Shown here piece by piece: positions 42,846 through 54,600 of a stretch of DNA of 64,000 nt. The translations under genes and the position numbers were made by a program. Each line of letters begins with the position of its first letter. Within the stretch, counting starts at the first letter, position 1. Source of the DNA: Phlebotomus papatasi (Eukaryota; Arthropoda; Insecta; Diptera; Psychodidae). The notes under the pieces are model-generated. The model was given only the letters and a program-made list of their open reading frames with translations. It was not told the origin of the DNA and made no database searches. The stretch spans positions 53,506,627 to 53,570,626 of the forward strand of contig NC_077223.1 in the NCBI RefSeq assembly GCF_024763615.1, written 5' to 3'.

Positions 42846-43825
42846 TGAACCTTATAAGTAAGACATTTTTTTGGCATAGTTGGAGAATCCATACGGTTTG
42901 CATGGTAGTCAGAAAAAATCACTGAACTTGAACATCATTTTTGTGTGCGAAAGTTCAAAGCCTCCCCCTACTATTATTTTAGCAGAAATTCTTTACAATC
43001 TTCTTTTCTTTCAGGAAATATGGCCGGAAATTTGGGAATTGGACACATCCTACCAGAGGTCCATTTTTCACATCAGGATTTCACGAAACCTATTCAGTAT
43101 GAGAAGGAGATACTTTTGCATTTTTGTCTTCGAGCTGAAGAAATGCAGTGCCCATCATACAAAGTAGCATATCAGTTTACAAGATTTAAATACTTTGACG
43201 ACGTTGTTTTAGAATTTGAGTATGGTGGTATTTCTTATTCATTTTTTATTCAAGTAACCTACTCCGAAAGCCGTACAAGAATACTGAGAAATACAGATTT
43301 CACTCATGAGAAAGCAGGAAATCGTCTTTATTTAGAAAAGTTCTCCAAAAGTATCCCTGAAAATGGCATTTTAACAAATCGCATGTGCCGATTTGTTTAT
43401 TAACCAACAAAAAAGTTGAATTATCAAATATAGAAACACAATCTGAGGAAGATTTGGGATTTAAGTGTATCTTTCTTCGACTTTTTGGAAATCCTAATAA
43501 TTCTATCAAATTTCAAAACGGTATTCGCGCGAAGAACTTAAAGAATGAAGAATTTCTTATTGATAATGAATATTTTCTCAAAAACTTTGTCATTTGCCAC
43601 AATTTGCCACTTTTAGAGAATTTATTGTCAATCAACACGCAACTTATTTGCGATTTATTCCAATGTGATACTGAATATGCTGAAAAAATCAGGAAAAAAG
43701 TATTTCAAGCTGTTAACATGGAACTTCCTCATGATGAACTTGAACAACAACGCCCTACTTTAGATAAAACATTTTTTAGAGAATTTATCTCTAATTCGGA
43801 CAAAATGTATGAATTTTATTCATAA
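42846..43825 (+). pseudogene. Broken gene with FDDVVLEF domain (possible nuclease-like N-terminal domain of insect immune-type proteins)
   Basis: A possible small first exon (ATG at 42846, donor ATAA|GTAAGA at 42857/42858) joins in frame to an exon starting 43015 (acceptor TTTCTTTCAG; ATG also at 43020). The frame reads EKEILLHFCLRAEEM, KYFDDVVLEFEYGG and SFFIQVTYSESR and stops at 43403. A second frame, offset, continues from about 43385 with ICLLTNKKVEL to LDKTFFREFISNSDKMYEF, stop 43825. F-DD-V-V-x-E-F followed by F-I-Q-V is what I remember from large mosquito and other insect proteins with an N-terminal restriction-nuclease-like fold ('FDD...QxKH'); here the expected Lys is Thr. Frameshift, early stop and small size suggest a truncated copy. 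A recent frameshift or assembly error is possible. Confidence 0.45.
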
Positions 43826-43972
43826 TATTTTAAAATGAATTAAATATTTCTAAAGAAAATTTATGTGCTTTTTCTATTTTATATTTTTGGAGAGTTTTTA
43901 AGAAAATTCTTTATGGGTCATCTTTATCCAGACTGTTACTTTTCAAAATTTATAACAGATTCGGGGTACCAT

Positions 43973-44051
43973 ATGAATACGGGAGTTGTTTTTGAAAGGC
44001 TCCGTGTCAGCCGGGTTAACCGCGATTTCAACGTTGGCTGCAATTTTCCAG
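43973..44051 (+). CDS. PolQ: Possible first exon of polymerase theta
   Basis: TTTTCCAG|GTGATT at 44051/44052 and CTCCAG| at 44120 would form a 69-base intron. An ATG at 43973 gives 26 codons (MNTGVVFERLRVSRVN...) that join exactly in frame to ATG-GCT-CAC at 44123. The 69 bases also contain no stop, so unspliced RNA keeps the frame. It could equally be a 5' UTR exon. Confidence 0.4.
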
Positions 44052-44122
44052 GTGATTTTTGTAATATTTCCCAAATTTTTCACATCTTTCTAATCATAGA
44101 TTATTTCCCTAATACTCCAGGA

Positions 44123-45682
44123 ATGGCTCACTTCTCGGAGTCATTCAATTTGAGCCTTGAAACCCTGAAAAAACTTGAGAACTTACCTGCAAAAATATCT
44201 CCAAGTCCGGGTCGCCGACTTACCCGGTCAAAAACACAAAACCTTCCTAGTTCTTCCCAAGGTGCAGGAAATTCCGATGATGAATGCGTGGAAGCATCTC
44301 CAAATAATTCTCTGGAACATAGTGGACCAATAGGAAGGCGAAATAAGCAGCGAAATATTAGTCAAAGCAAGAAGTCCATCCGGAAAAACAAATCAGACAG
44401 TCTTCTAGGGAAATACATGATGAATCCTCTGGAGAAGAAGTCCACTGACTTTAGTCACTTGGACGTAACAGTCTTAGAGAAGTTACTTGAGGTTGTGGAC
44501 GAGGAAGAGGCAAAATTCGACAAAGAAGCGCTTCAGACTGAAGTTCCTGAAGAGAGTATGATCCTCCTGAGTGAAGCTGAAGGGGAGAAAGTCATCCTGG
44601 AGATGCCCATTTCGAGTCAGGATATCATTGACATTGAATTCAGTGACTGGGAGACTTCCAATGTGTTTCAGAAGGAAGAACAAGTCGCCAAGAAAAAGGA
44701 TATCAATGAGGTAATTGAAACTGAGGAAGACTTAAACATAGACAATGTAACTTTTGTCACAGAACAAAGTACAAATCTCGAAATGAAAGCTTGTCGGAGG
44801 GAAGTATCCCAAATGATCAAGGAGTTCCATATGGAAGATTCTTTCATTGCAACATCTTCTCAAATGCCTCAGAATTCTCAGATTTCCTTCCGGAAGGAAG
44901 ATTCTATCTTGGAAACATCCATCAAAGCATCCCAGGAACCTCTAAAGGCACCAGCGGTAACAGAAGCCAAATTTCTATCATCCTGGGGACTTCCAGAGCC
45001 AATTTTGGCTGCATACACCAAGAAAGGCATCACGGAGATGTTCCAGTGGCAAGTGGAGTGTCTTTCAAACCGCCAAACTCTCCTAGAAGGTGATAATCTT
45101 GTCTACAGTGCACCCACATCTTCAGGAAAGACCCTCGTGAGCGAAATCCTCATGATAAAAAGTGTCTTGGAACGCCAGAAAAAAGCCCTCCTCATCCTGC
45201 CATTTATCTCTGTAGTTCGAGAGAAAATGCTCTATTTGCGAGATCTCCTGACACCAGCTGGAATCCGTGTAGAGGGATTCTTCGGAGGATACTCTCCTCC
45301 TGGAGGCTTCGATGCCTGCCAAGTGGCTGTGTGTACCATCGAAAAGGCCAACAGTATCTTCAATCGTCTCCTGGAACTTCAGAAAGTCCATCAAGTTGGA
45401 ATCGTTGTAGTTGATGAGATTCACTTGATCTCTGATCCCAGTCGAGGATACATTCTCGAGCTTCTCCTCGCCAAGATCCTCTATGTCAGTAAAAAGATGG
45501 ATTTCAAGATTCAAATTGTGGGAATGTCTGCTACTTTACCCAATCTGGAACTTCTCTGCCGATGGCTTTCAGCCCAATTCTATTTGACTGACTTTCGACC
45601 AGTTGAACTTAGGGAGATGATAAAAGTGGGCAACAAAATATTGTCGAATCGTTTTGAGGCGATTCGAACCCTAGATGTTCAG
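44123..45682 (+). CDS. PolQ: PolQ exon 1: N-terminus and helicase motifs I-III
   Basis: ATG in CCAGGAATGGCTCAC; donor GTTCAG|GTGAGT. Encodes MAHFSESFNLSLETLK, the Ser/Glu-rich leader, SSWGLPEPILAAYTKKGITE, PTSSGKTLVSEILM, VVVDEIHLISDPSRG and MSATLPNLELLCRWL. Confidence 0.93.
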
Positions 45683-48600
45683 GTGAGTCGATTCCTTGAA
45701 TATTTTAGATTGAGCCTTTTAATAATCCCAGCTATTGTAATCGTGGAAAAATCTTCAATACTACTATCAGACTCAACCCTTTAACCCTTTATGGTCGTAG
45801 AATTTTTTTTTAGGTCACAGATGAGTCTCAATGGTCATTTTTAAAAAATTAAACACCGTTATATGGGGCGATAAATAAGCCACGCCCAATTTTAAATTTC
45901 TTAACATGAAAAAGATATAAAAGTTCAATTGAATGATTTAACTGAATGCCACACCTATTTTCAAAATCAATCTTGCTATTTTGTCAAGTGATTAGTTTTC
46001 ACGGCCCCATAAAAACCGCTCTTTCATCCAGTTTGAAATTGAAAAAAAAGTAAATCGATCAATGAGAATTAATAAAAATACTAGATTGAAATCACGCAAA
46101 ATTTAAGGAGTAGCCTATTTTGTCATGGGCGTGGTCCTTACATTTTTCCCAAATAAAATCATTAAATTCATAAATAAAGAATACACATTTTTAATAAAAA
46201 AAACTTGAGGTACCTAATTTTCCAATCTCGTGTTTTCTAATTAAGTTTAAGATTAATGAAGTTAATCAGATAACTTTTATTACTAAATCCTAAAAATAAA
46301 ACCCATTGAATATATTTTCATTAAGATGCTATGAAAATTATTTGTTCAAGTTTTTCGCCAAAAGGGACAAAAAGATCTGCGAGAGTAGAAAATTCTTATT
46401 AACATGTGAGCGCATTTTGACCTAATTATATAATATTAAGCTTACGTTCATTAAAAAAAAATATCGTTGGAAATCCTGTAAGAACTTTTAAGTGCGTTTT
46501 CTCTATTCCTATTTTTTACGCCTTTGTCAAATTGACGGGAAAGTAAACAAAAAAAAATTGACCAAAGAAAACGAGTAATCGCTTATTCCTTTTAGAATTA
46601 AATTATCTTCTATTTGATCTAAAATAATTGTTGTAAAATTAATTTTTTAACCAAAATATTATTGCAAAAATGCATTTTTAATTAAAAAAAACCCTAAAAC
46701 ATGTTTATGATTTCACAATTTTTTTACTTTAAATATGAAATTTATTTTTAATGAGTCTCTCTGTATCCTCGAAAATACTTCGAGTCAACTTCTAAATTTT
46801 TATGTTATATTCTTGGGTATCCCGGTCAAAATTACGAACGCCAAAATTCCTGAAAAATTCTAAATTCCGAAATTCAAAATTTCGAATACCCACAAAATCC
46901 TAAATTGGTCAAAATCCTCGAATGAACCAAAATCCAAAAAAGCTAAAATACTGTATGCCACTGTCCCGAAATTTATAATCCCGAAAGTCAAAAACCCGAA
47001 AATCTTAAATCCCGAATTCCAAAATTTCGAAAAGCAAAATTCCGAATGGTTTAAAATCCTGAAAAGTCAAAAGCCTAAATGTGTGAAAATCCTGAAAAAA
47101 CAACAAAGTCTCGAAAGCCAAAATCTCGAAAAACCAAAATCTCGAATGGGCCAAAATGCAGAAAAGCCAAAATCCTGAATGCCACTATACCAATATCCGT
47201 ATTCCTGAACGTCAAAAATCCAAAAAAGCTCAAATTCCGAATGCCAAAATCTCGAAAAGTAAAATTCCGAATGGATCAAAATTCCGAAAAGTCTAAATGG
47301 GTCAAAATCCTGAAAAACCAAAGTCTTGAATGGGCCAAAATCCCGAACACTTAAAGTCTCGAAAGTTACACTACCGAAAACCTAAATCTCGAATTTAAAA
47401 CCTAAATCACGATTGCACCCACGCTTTCTGAAGTCAAAGGAAAATTTTGTGTTTTTGAAATTATTTCACACATCCTCCGTATAATTTTGTTTCTTTCAAC
47501 ATATTAGATTTAGATCATTCAGGATTTTGGCCCTTTCGAAATTTTCTTTTTCGGGATTTCGACCTATTTGGGTACATCACGTTCGGGATTTCAGTTTTCG
47601 TGATAATAAAGCAATAAAAAAAATGTAGATTTCTTTTGACCTTATTAGTTAAGAGCGTTTAAGAGTATCTCCTTAAGCCATTCAGTCAATGTACCAGAAA
47701 TACTTGAGATGGAATTTTCATATTTTGGGATTAGTTTCCTACAGATAAATAGATGAATTTTTTGAAAAGAAATTTTTTTTTATCTATTATGGGGGCGCGG
47801 GGATTCGCCATCAAACACACGTCTTAACGGTCACTGAATTTAAATTCTGTGCATTAATTCATTACAAACTCAATTGCTTTAGATAGAGTAACTATCCAAG
47901 ATAACAAATTGGCAACTAGAATTCAAATCAAGAAAGAGGAAAGACGCCAATTTTAACAAATTCGTCGGGATGTAGAATTTTCCGTTCGCCATTTTGAGCA
48001 AAAATTTTGCATGACCTTTCGCGAAGCGAGAAAAGAACAGCAAAATGTATTTTCATCTCTGTCGGACTATTTTTCCAAAGTAATTGAAGGATTAAACTAT
48101 AACTAAAAATTCATTTCGGGCAGCTATTCGGATAGCAATTGTCCAGAAATAAATCATCTAAAATCACCCAATTTGCGTATGATGTATAATACCATGGTAA
48201 GGAATGGGTTAACTTAATAATCTGACCTATTGTAAGTTCATTAGGGCTTATCAAACAGTTCCTTTACAAAAAAATTAACTTAATTTTTAAAACCCTTCGC
48301 TGCTGTAGGAGTTTTCAACAGTTTGCGGTCTTCGCGACCAAGACAATGTAGGCCAACTCGTTCTAGAGACTATTAGCGAAGGATGTGGTGTGATAGTATT
48401 CTGCCCATCTAAAGATTGGTGCGAAAAACTTTGTCTGACTCTCGCTGAGGTCATTTACACTGTGGGAAAAAGTCGAACGATTCTTGGGGCCAAAATTCGT
48501 GATGCTGTCCAACGAGAAGCCATTGAATCCGTCCGGCAGGAACTTCTGAACTGCCCAACTGGGTTGGATCAAGTGTTGGCCAGGTGTATTGGCTATGCTT

Positions 48601-51600
48601 GTGCTTTTCATCATGCTGGACTGACCACAGAGGAGAGAGATGCGATAGAGGGGGGCTTTCGGATGGGAGCCCTCAGAGTTCTCGTGGCCACAAGTACTCT
48701 GAGTTCTGGAGTTAATCTTCCTGCTCGGAGAGTTATTGTACGGAGTCCAATGTTCGGAGGCAGAAGCATGAATGCCCTAACATACAGGCAGATGATAGGT
48801 AGGGCAGGTCGTACGGGAAAAGATACTCTGGGGGAAGCGATCTTAATTTGTGATGAAGCAAATGTAAAGGTTGGAAAAGAATTGCTTACGCGTGATTTAA
48901 TGCCGATATCTTCGTGTCTCGATGCCAGAAATTCGGGAAATTTGAGGAGAGCTCTCCTGGAAATTGTAGCAGCTGGAATGGCTACGAGTTTCAAAGATCT
49001 CCAGCTGTTTTTTTCCTGTACGATGATTTGGGCTGAAAAAGGCGAAGAATCTTTTGGAATAAATGTCGAAAATTCTCCAAAGAAGAAGAAAAGGAGACGC
49101 AAAGTGTCAGATCAGGAAGATTCTTCAGATGAAGATGAGAATGAGGATTCTGTGAGAGATAGTGTGGATTTTCTTCTAAAATACGAATTTCTTAGGCGTC
49201 AAACTTCTGAAGAAACTGCAGAGGAAGTTTTAATAGCTACTCGACTTGGATATGCTTGCCTTGCCTCTTCAATACCTCCCTCAGATGGCTTTCTACTTTT
49301 CTCCGAACTCCAGAAATCTAGGCAGTGTTTCGTTCTAGAATCCGAACTTCATGCCATTTATCTGGTTACCCCATTTTCTGTTTGCCATCAATTGCCAGAG
49401 ATTGATTGGCTGCACTTCCTGGATCTCTGGGAACGACTCCCGAGCACTATGAGGCGTGTTGGAGAGTTAGTAGGCGTACGGGATGCCTTTCTAGTGCGTG
49501 CAATGCGAGGAACAAAGTCTCTGGATGAGAAACAGCTTCAGATCCATAAGAGATTCTATACAGCCCTTGCACTACAGGAACTCATCAGTGAAGTGCCAAT
49601 TGCAGATGTGGCTGCAAAATATAAATGTCCTCGAGGACTACTTCAGAGTCTTCAGCAGATGGCAGCATCTTTTGCAGCTATAGTTGCATATTTCTGCACA
49701 GCACTCAATTGGCAACTTCTGGCAATGATTGTCAGTCAATTCAGGGAGAGACTCTTTTTTGGGATTCATAGGGATCTCGTTGATCTCATGAAGATTCCCA
49801 GTCTCAATGCACAAAGAGCTAGAGCTCTCTTTGCAGCCGGAATTGAAACACTCTTAATCCTGGCCAGAACTGAATCATCAAAAATTGTCAAAATTCTTCT
49901 TGATTGTGCTTCTTTTGATACAGAAGCTCAAAGGGAGGGAGAAGCTGATTATGAGGCTAAAGAAAGGATCAAACTAAGGAAATACAATATAACTGGTCAG
50001 AGAGATTTAACCATTGAAGAAGCAGCTAAGATCATCAAGACAGATGCCAGGAGGATTATTGAGCAAGAAATGGGAGGAACTGTCAATTGGGAAGATGAAG
50101 AAATTCTCCCACAGAGTCCTAAAATTTCCCTCCAAAATGACAGCATCAAGAATTTGAGTGTCTCACAGATTAATTCCAGTGTAGATGAAATTCCCTGCTC
50201 ACAAACTGCACCAGATGCGTCTTCAAAGAGAATCAAAAAGAGTCAAATATGCAAAGTTTTGCACTCAAAAGCCTCCTTAAGTAAAGCTCCAAAAATCAAC
50301 CATGTGACAAAGGATGAAAAGTCCTTCCAGGAATTTTCTCAGAGAGCCCTAAACTGCCCAGAAGTGTCTGTTGGTATTGTGATTGAGAAAAGTAAACAGG
50401 GCAAAGTGAATATTGGTGCCAAACTCCTGGATGGAGAAGAAAATTTCGAGGAAATTCAGGAAGGATTTCAAGTGGATCAGGAAAGAATCCTTTCAGCTGT
50501 GGTGATCTCTTGTGATGGAAAAGAAGTGGCTGTTGTGGATTTTTCCACGGAAAAAGTGAGTAGAATTTTTTGAAAATTATTCTAGGTAATATTTTATTAC
50601 TCGAATTCCATACAGACCAATAATTCGGCATTATCATCAATCGTTGTCGTAGGGGAGACTGGGGCAGCTTAGCCCCGGTATAAAAATGCCTACATTTGTT
50701 AAGAGAATTTCAAAAAAAGATGGCAAAGCGTCCCAGCAATTCTGAAAACAATTCTGAAATTGGCCAAGTGTGCATTTTATAATGGTCTTGTCACTAGTAA
50801 CGTGTTTACGCACAATTAAAACTAATAGGATATGTCAAAATCTTTCCAAAAGATCAAAATTCAACCAAATCGGTTGAAAAATTTTTCTCTCTAGTAATTA
50901 ACCTTTTTGACCTACAATAATTCAAAATGGAGAATTTTCCGGTCATAGGTATGTTTGAACGATATGTTAATCTGGACTACCTCTGAAACATATCCGAAAA
51001 TCATTGAAAAAGCTTGGGCCAATTTTGAGAAAAAGCGAAAAAACGTGGTTTTGGAGGGCATGGGGGGGGGTGGTTAGGGGAAAATACTATCCGAAAAGTC
51101 CGAGATAATGTCCACTTATTGAGGTTATCAAAGACCAGAAGTCAATATCGTTTAGCGTTTGACCACTAGTTTGGGTACAAACTTGATGTCAAGTGAAAAA
51201 TTTATTTCCAAGAACAAAAATTCAATTATCAGTATTTAACCGATCCATTAACGATGAAGACCGATGTAGCCGGGTCCGAAATTTCAATACCTTTCTAAAA
51301 TATACAAATTTAACCAAATCGGTTAAGTGATTGATCTTTGACCTTCAATAATTCAAAATGGCGAATTTTTCGGTCATAGGGGGAAGTGGGGCACTTTTGA
51401 AAGTGGGGTACCTTTGATATTTGTATTTTCACTTATTTTTAAATAAAGTTGAGCCTTAACTTAGCTGCACAAATAGTTTGAGAAGCTAAATAGGGGAAAA
51501 AAATTTCTCCCAATTTGAAATTGGGAGAAAAATCCCAATTTCAAAGGTGCCCCACTTTCAAAAGTGCCCCACTTCCCCCTAGGTATGTTCGGACGAAATG

Positions 51601-54600
51601 TTCATCTGCACCACCTTTGAAACTTCAGATATGTGGATCAGAAAAACATGGTTTTGAAGGGAATTGAGGAGATAAGGGGAAATTGAAAAAAAGGTCTGGA
51701 GGAGACAATGTTTTTTTTTTTTTTATTGGGCGTCACCGAAGATCGGAAGTTAATATCTTTTACCGTTTAAGTTCCAGAACATAAACTTGTTGAATTATTC
51801 CCAATAACGTTTTTTCAAGGTCAAAGATTAAAAAAGCTCTAAAGAGTGTATTGCTCATCCGAATGGCATCATGTTTGGGCTTGTTGGAAAGATCTTGGAA
51901 TTTCCGATAAAACTGAATTGGTTCCAATTGGTTATGAATCGGTAATGAACACTGCGAAAAAAAAGAGGGTGCGATTAACTTTTTTTCCTAAGAACTTTAA
52001 CACGTTTTAGGTGTAAAAATGTATCAACATTTTTTAATGTTAATTTTACACCTTTTTAATGGTAAAATTGACATGAAAAAGGGTAATTTTAACCCCTAAT
52101 ACACCTGAAAAGGGTAATATTTACACCGATTTTGGATCAATACTGCAGGGTAAAATTAACATTTTCGGAATGTTATTTTAACTTTTTCGGATTTCTCTCA
52201 GTGAACTGATAACTAATTTTTACCCAAAAATCAATTTTATTACTCGTGAGATATGTTGGGCGATCTTTTGAATGATTTATGAATCGGTTTAAATCGGTTG
52301 AGAACTGGTAAACGGTAAATGATGCGAAAGTACCTTTGAGGTATAGCATCTAAGTCACGAGTTCGAGCATTTCGCCTGGGACGCTTTGCCACCCCTTTTA
52401 ACTTTTAATGCAATTTAAATTCAACTCGATTTGAAAATGAATTGGTGAAGTGCCAGTAAATGACTTTTTGCTCGAAATACACTTAGTCCCAGTATTATGC
52501 ACTCCGGGATTATGCACCTGACGGAATTATACAAGTTTGCCTACCATTAGGAGTCAATTTATGAAATCATTTTTGAAATACGCCTGAATGTATACTATGT
52601 TGAGAATGAGATGCGGGAAGTTTGGTGGAAGCACGGTGCTTCTTTTGCTGAATAAAACTTTAATTTCTTTTATTAAGTTGTTATTAAAGAACTCTGGCCA
52701 AAAAGGGCTATTTGCTAATGCCTTTCCATTAAACAGTTGAATCTTTTTATTTTGACTACTTTTACTAAGCGCGAAATTCGTTCTACGGCTGATTTATTTA
52801 AAAGAAAGCCCCTGCGGGTATGCAAATTTTCTCGATGGATAATATTATTTCGCGAGTTTTTTTCGGTCCCGAAAATGTGCATAATCCTGGAACTGAATGT
52901 ATAGGTTTTCTGTTTATATGAATGTTACCGAGTTAGGGGTCCAACGGTAAGTGATATCGACCTCGGTTATTCAGTGACTTGCCCACCTAATTAGGTCCAT
53001 ATTTCGCAGAGCTGTTTTTTCCAAATCAAAAAAAGTCTAAAAACATTTTTCTTCTGTCTTATCAAAAATAATACGTCCATGCACGCCAATGATCCTCATG
53101 CATTCCTTCTAATGTATCTTCAAGGCAAGGTCAACGCTTTCAAAATCGCTCATTTATAATGGCTCCGGCACACCTTTTAGATCAGGAAAATTTCATAAAG
53201 TCGAAATTCGGATCCCATTCTTTCTCACATGTTTTGCGTATGCCTATCTCATTCTCTCGCACTCTTCTTCTTCTTTTCAACATCACTCCAAATTCAATTT
53301 AGCTCAATCGGATTTGGTATGCGAAAGAATGAGATAGTCATATGCAGAACATGTGAGAAAGAAGGAGATCCGAATTTCGACTTCATGAAATTTTCCTGAT
53401 CTAAAAGGTGTGCTGGAGCCATAAACAAAGATTTTTAAAATAGGCTTCATTTAAAAAAAAACGGTCCTAAAATTCTGAAAAATAATGTTAAATTGGTAGT
53501 GAACCAATTAACCAGTAGGGGAAAATGTCCATGCTTTGTACGATCCCAAGCTTCATAATGACTAAATTTTTCTTCAGTTTCTGAATAAATGTGACTCAGC
53601 AACATTTTAAAAATTGTGCAAATTCCCTTAGTTTTTGAAATATGGGTGCGATGAGTCTTATTAAGAAACACAGGAAAAATTGATTCATTATGAAGCTTGG
53701 AATCGTACGATGCATGGGTACTTTCCCCTAATTTTCCGTAGAGATTTCAATTGTCTTTTCTGAGCATTTTTTTTAGAATATCATTTAGAAATTTAGAAGT
53801 CAAAATAGGGTAAGCGTGCCAAATTCCGGCCAGCTTGCAATTTCGGCCATCTTTTTTGTTCCTCGAATTTCCATGAACTTTTAGATTTTACGTACTCTAG
53901 AGATTATACAATGCAAAAGAATAACAAAAAATGTATCTTCGACTAATGAGATGACGTAAAAGATATTGGAAGAATTCCCGAAGGGTAAGGAACTAAGAGA
54001 ATGTAGGTGGCCGAAATAGGGCACCGAAGCTATGTCTATATTTTTATTCATTTTAAAATGCATTAAGAATGATTTTAGAGTAAATAAAGACGGTAAACTC
54101 TTTTACAAGGTTCCAAACAACACTCTTTCAGAAAAAAAGAATAATAAAAATCAATTTGTATTTAAAATATTACATTTCAAACTTGAGATTTTGGCGCTTG
54201 CATGCAACTATGCCGAAATTTGACACACTTACCCTAATTCTCTGACGAAATGTTTTAAGGGAGAAAACACCAAAGTGGATTTAGAGAGCAGAAGACTGTT
54301 TATCGCCAAACTCTTTAATCGCTCAGACGGACTTATTCACATGTGGGAGGTCAAAGAGAAGCTCAAACTCTTGACCAGAGGCATCCGTGAGATTTTCAAT
54401 ACTCGAGCTACTTTCCAAGATCCTCAAGTGGCCAACTGGCTTCTACAACCTGATGAGGCTACAACGAGTCTTCACAGAATTGTCATGCTTCATTGTCCAG
54501 ATCTCGAGGGTCTTCTTGTTCCTGCAACTCAACCACCTTCCCAAGGCTCCCAAGTCGTTTCCCTTGCAGCAGCAGAATGCTGTATTGTGTTCAATTTGAG

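Noticed and set aside
43865..44122. Upstream extension of the PolQ frame to 43865 (MLFLFYIFGEFLRK...)
   Set aside because: No sensible start context; an acceptor-like CTCCAG precedes the ATG at 44123, and the extension looks like non-coding DNA.
47067..47354. Frames on both strands of about 85-91 residues
   Set aside because: Produced by the CCGAAAA minisatellite.
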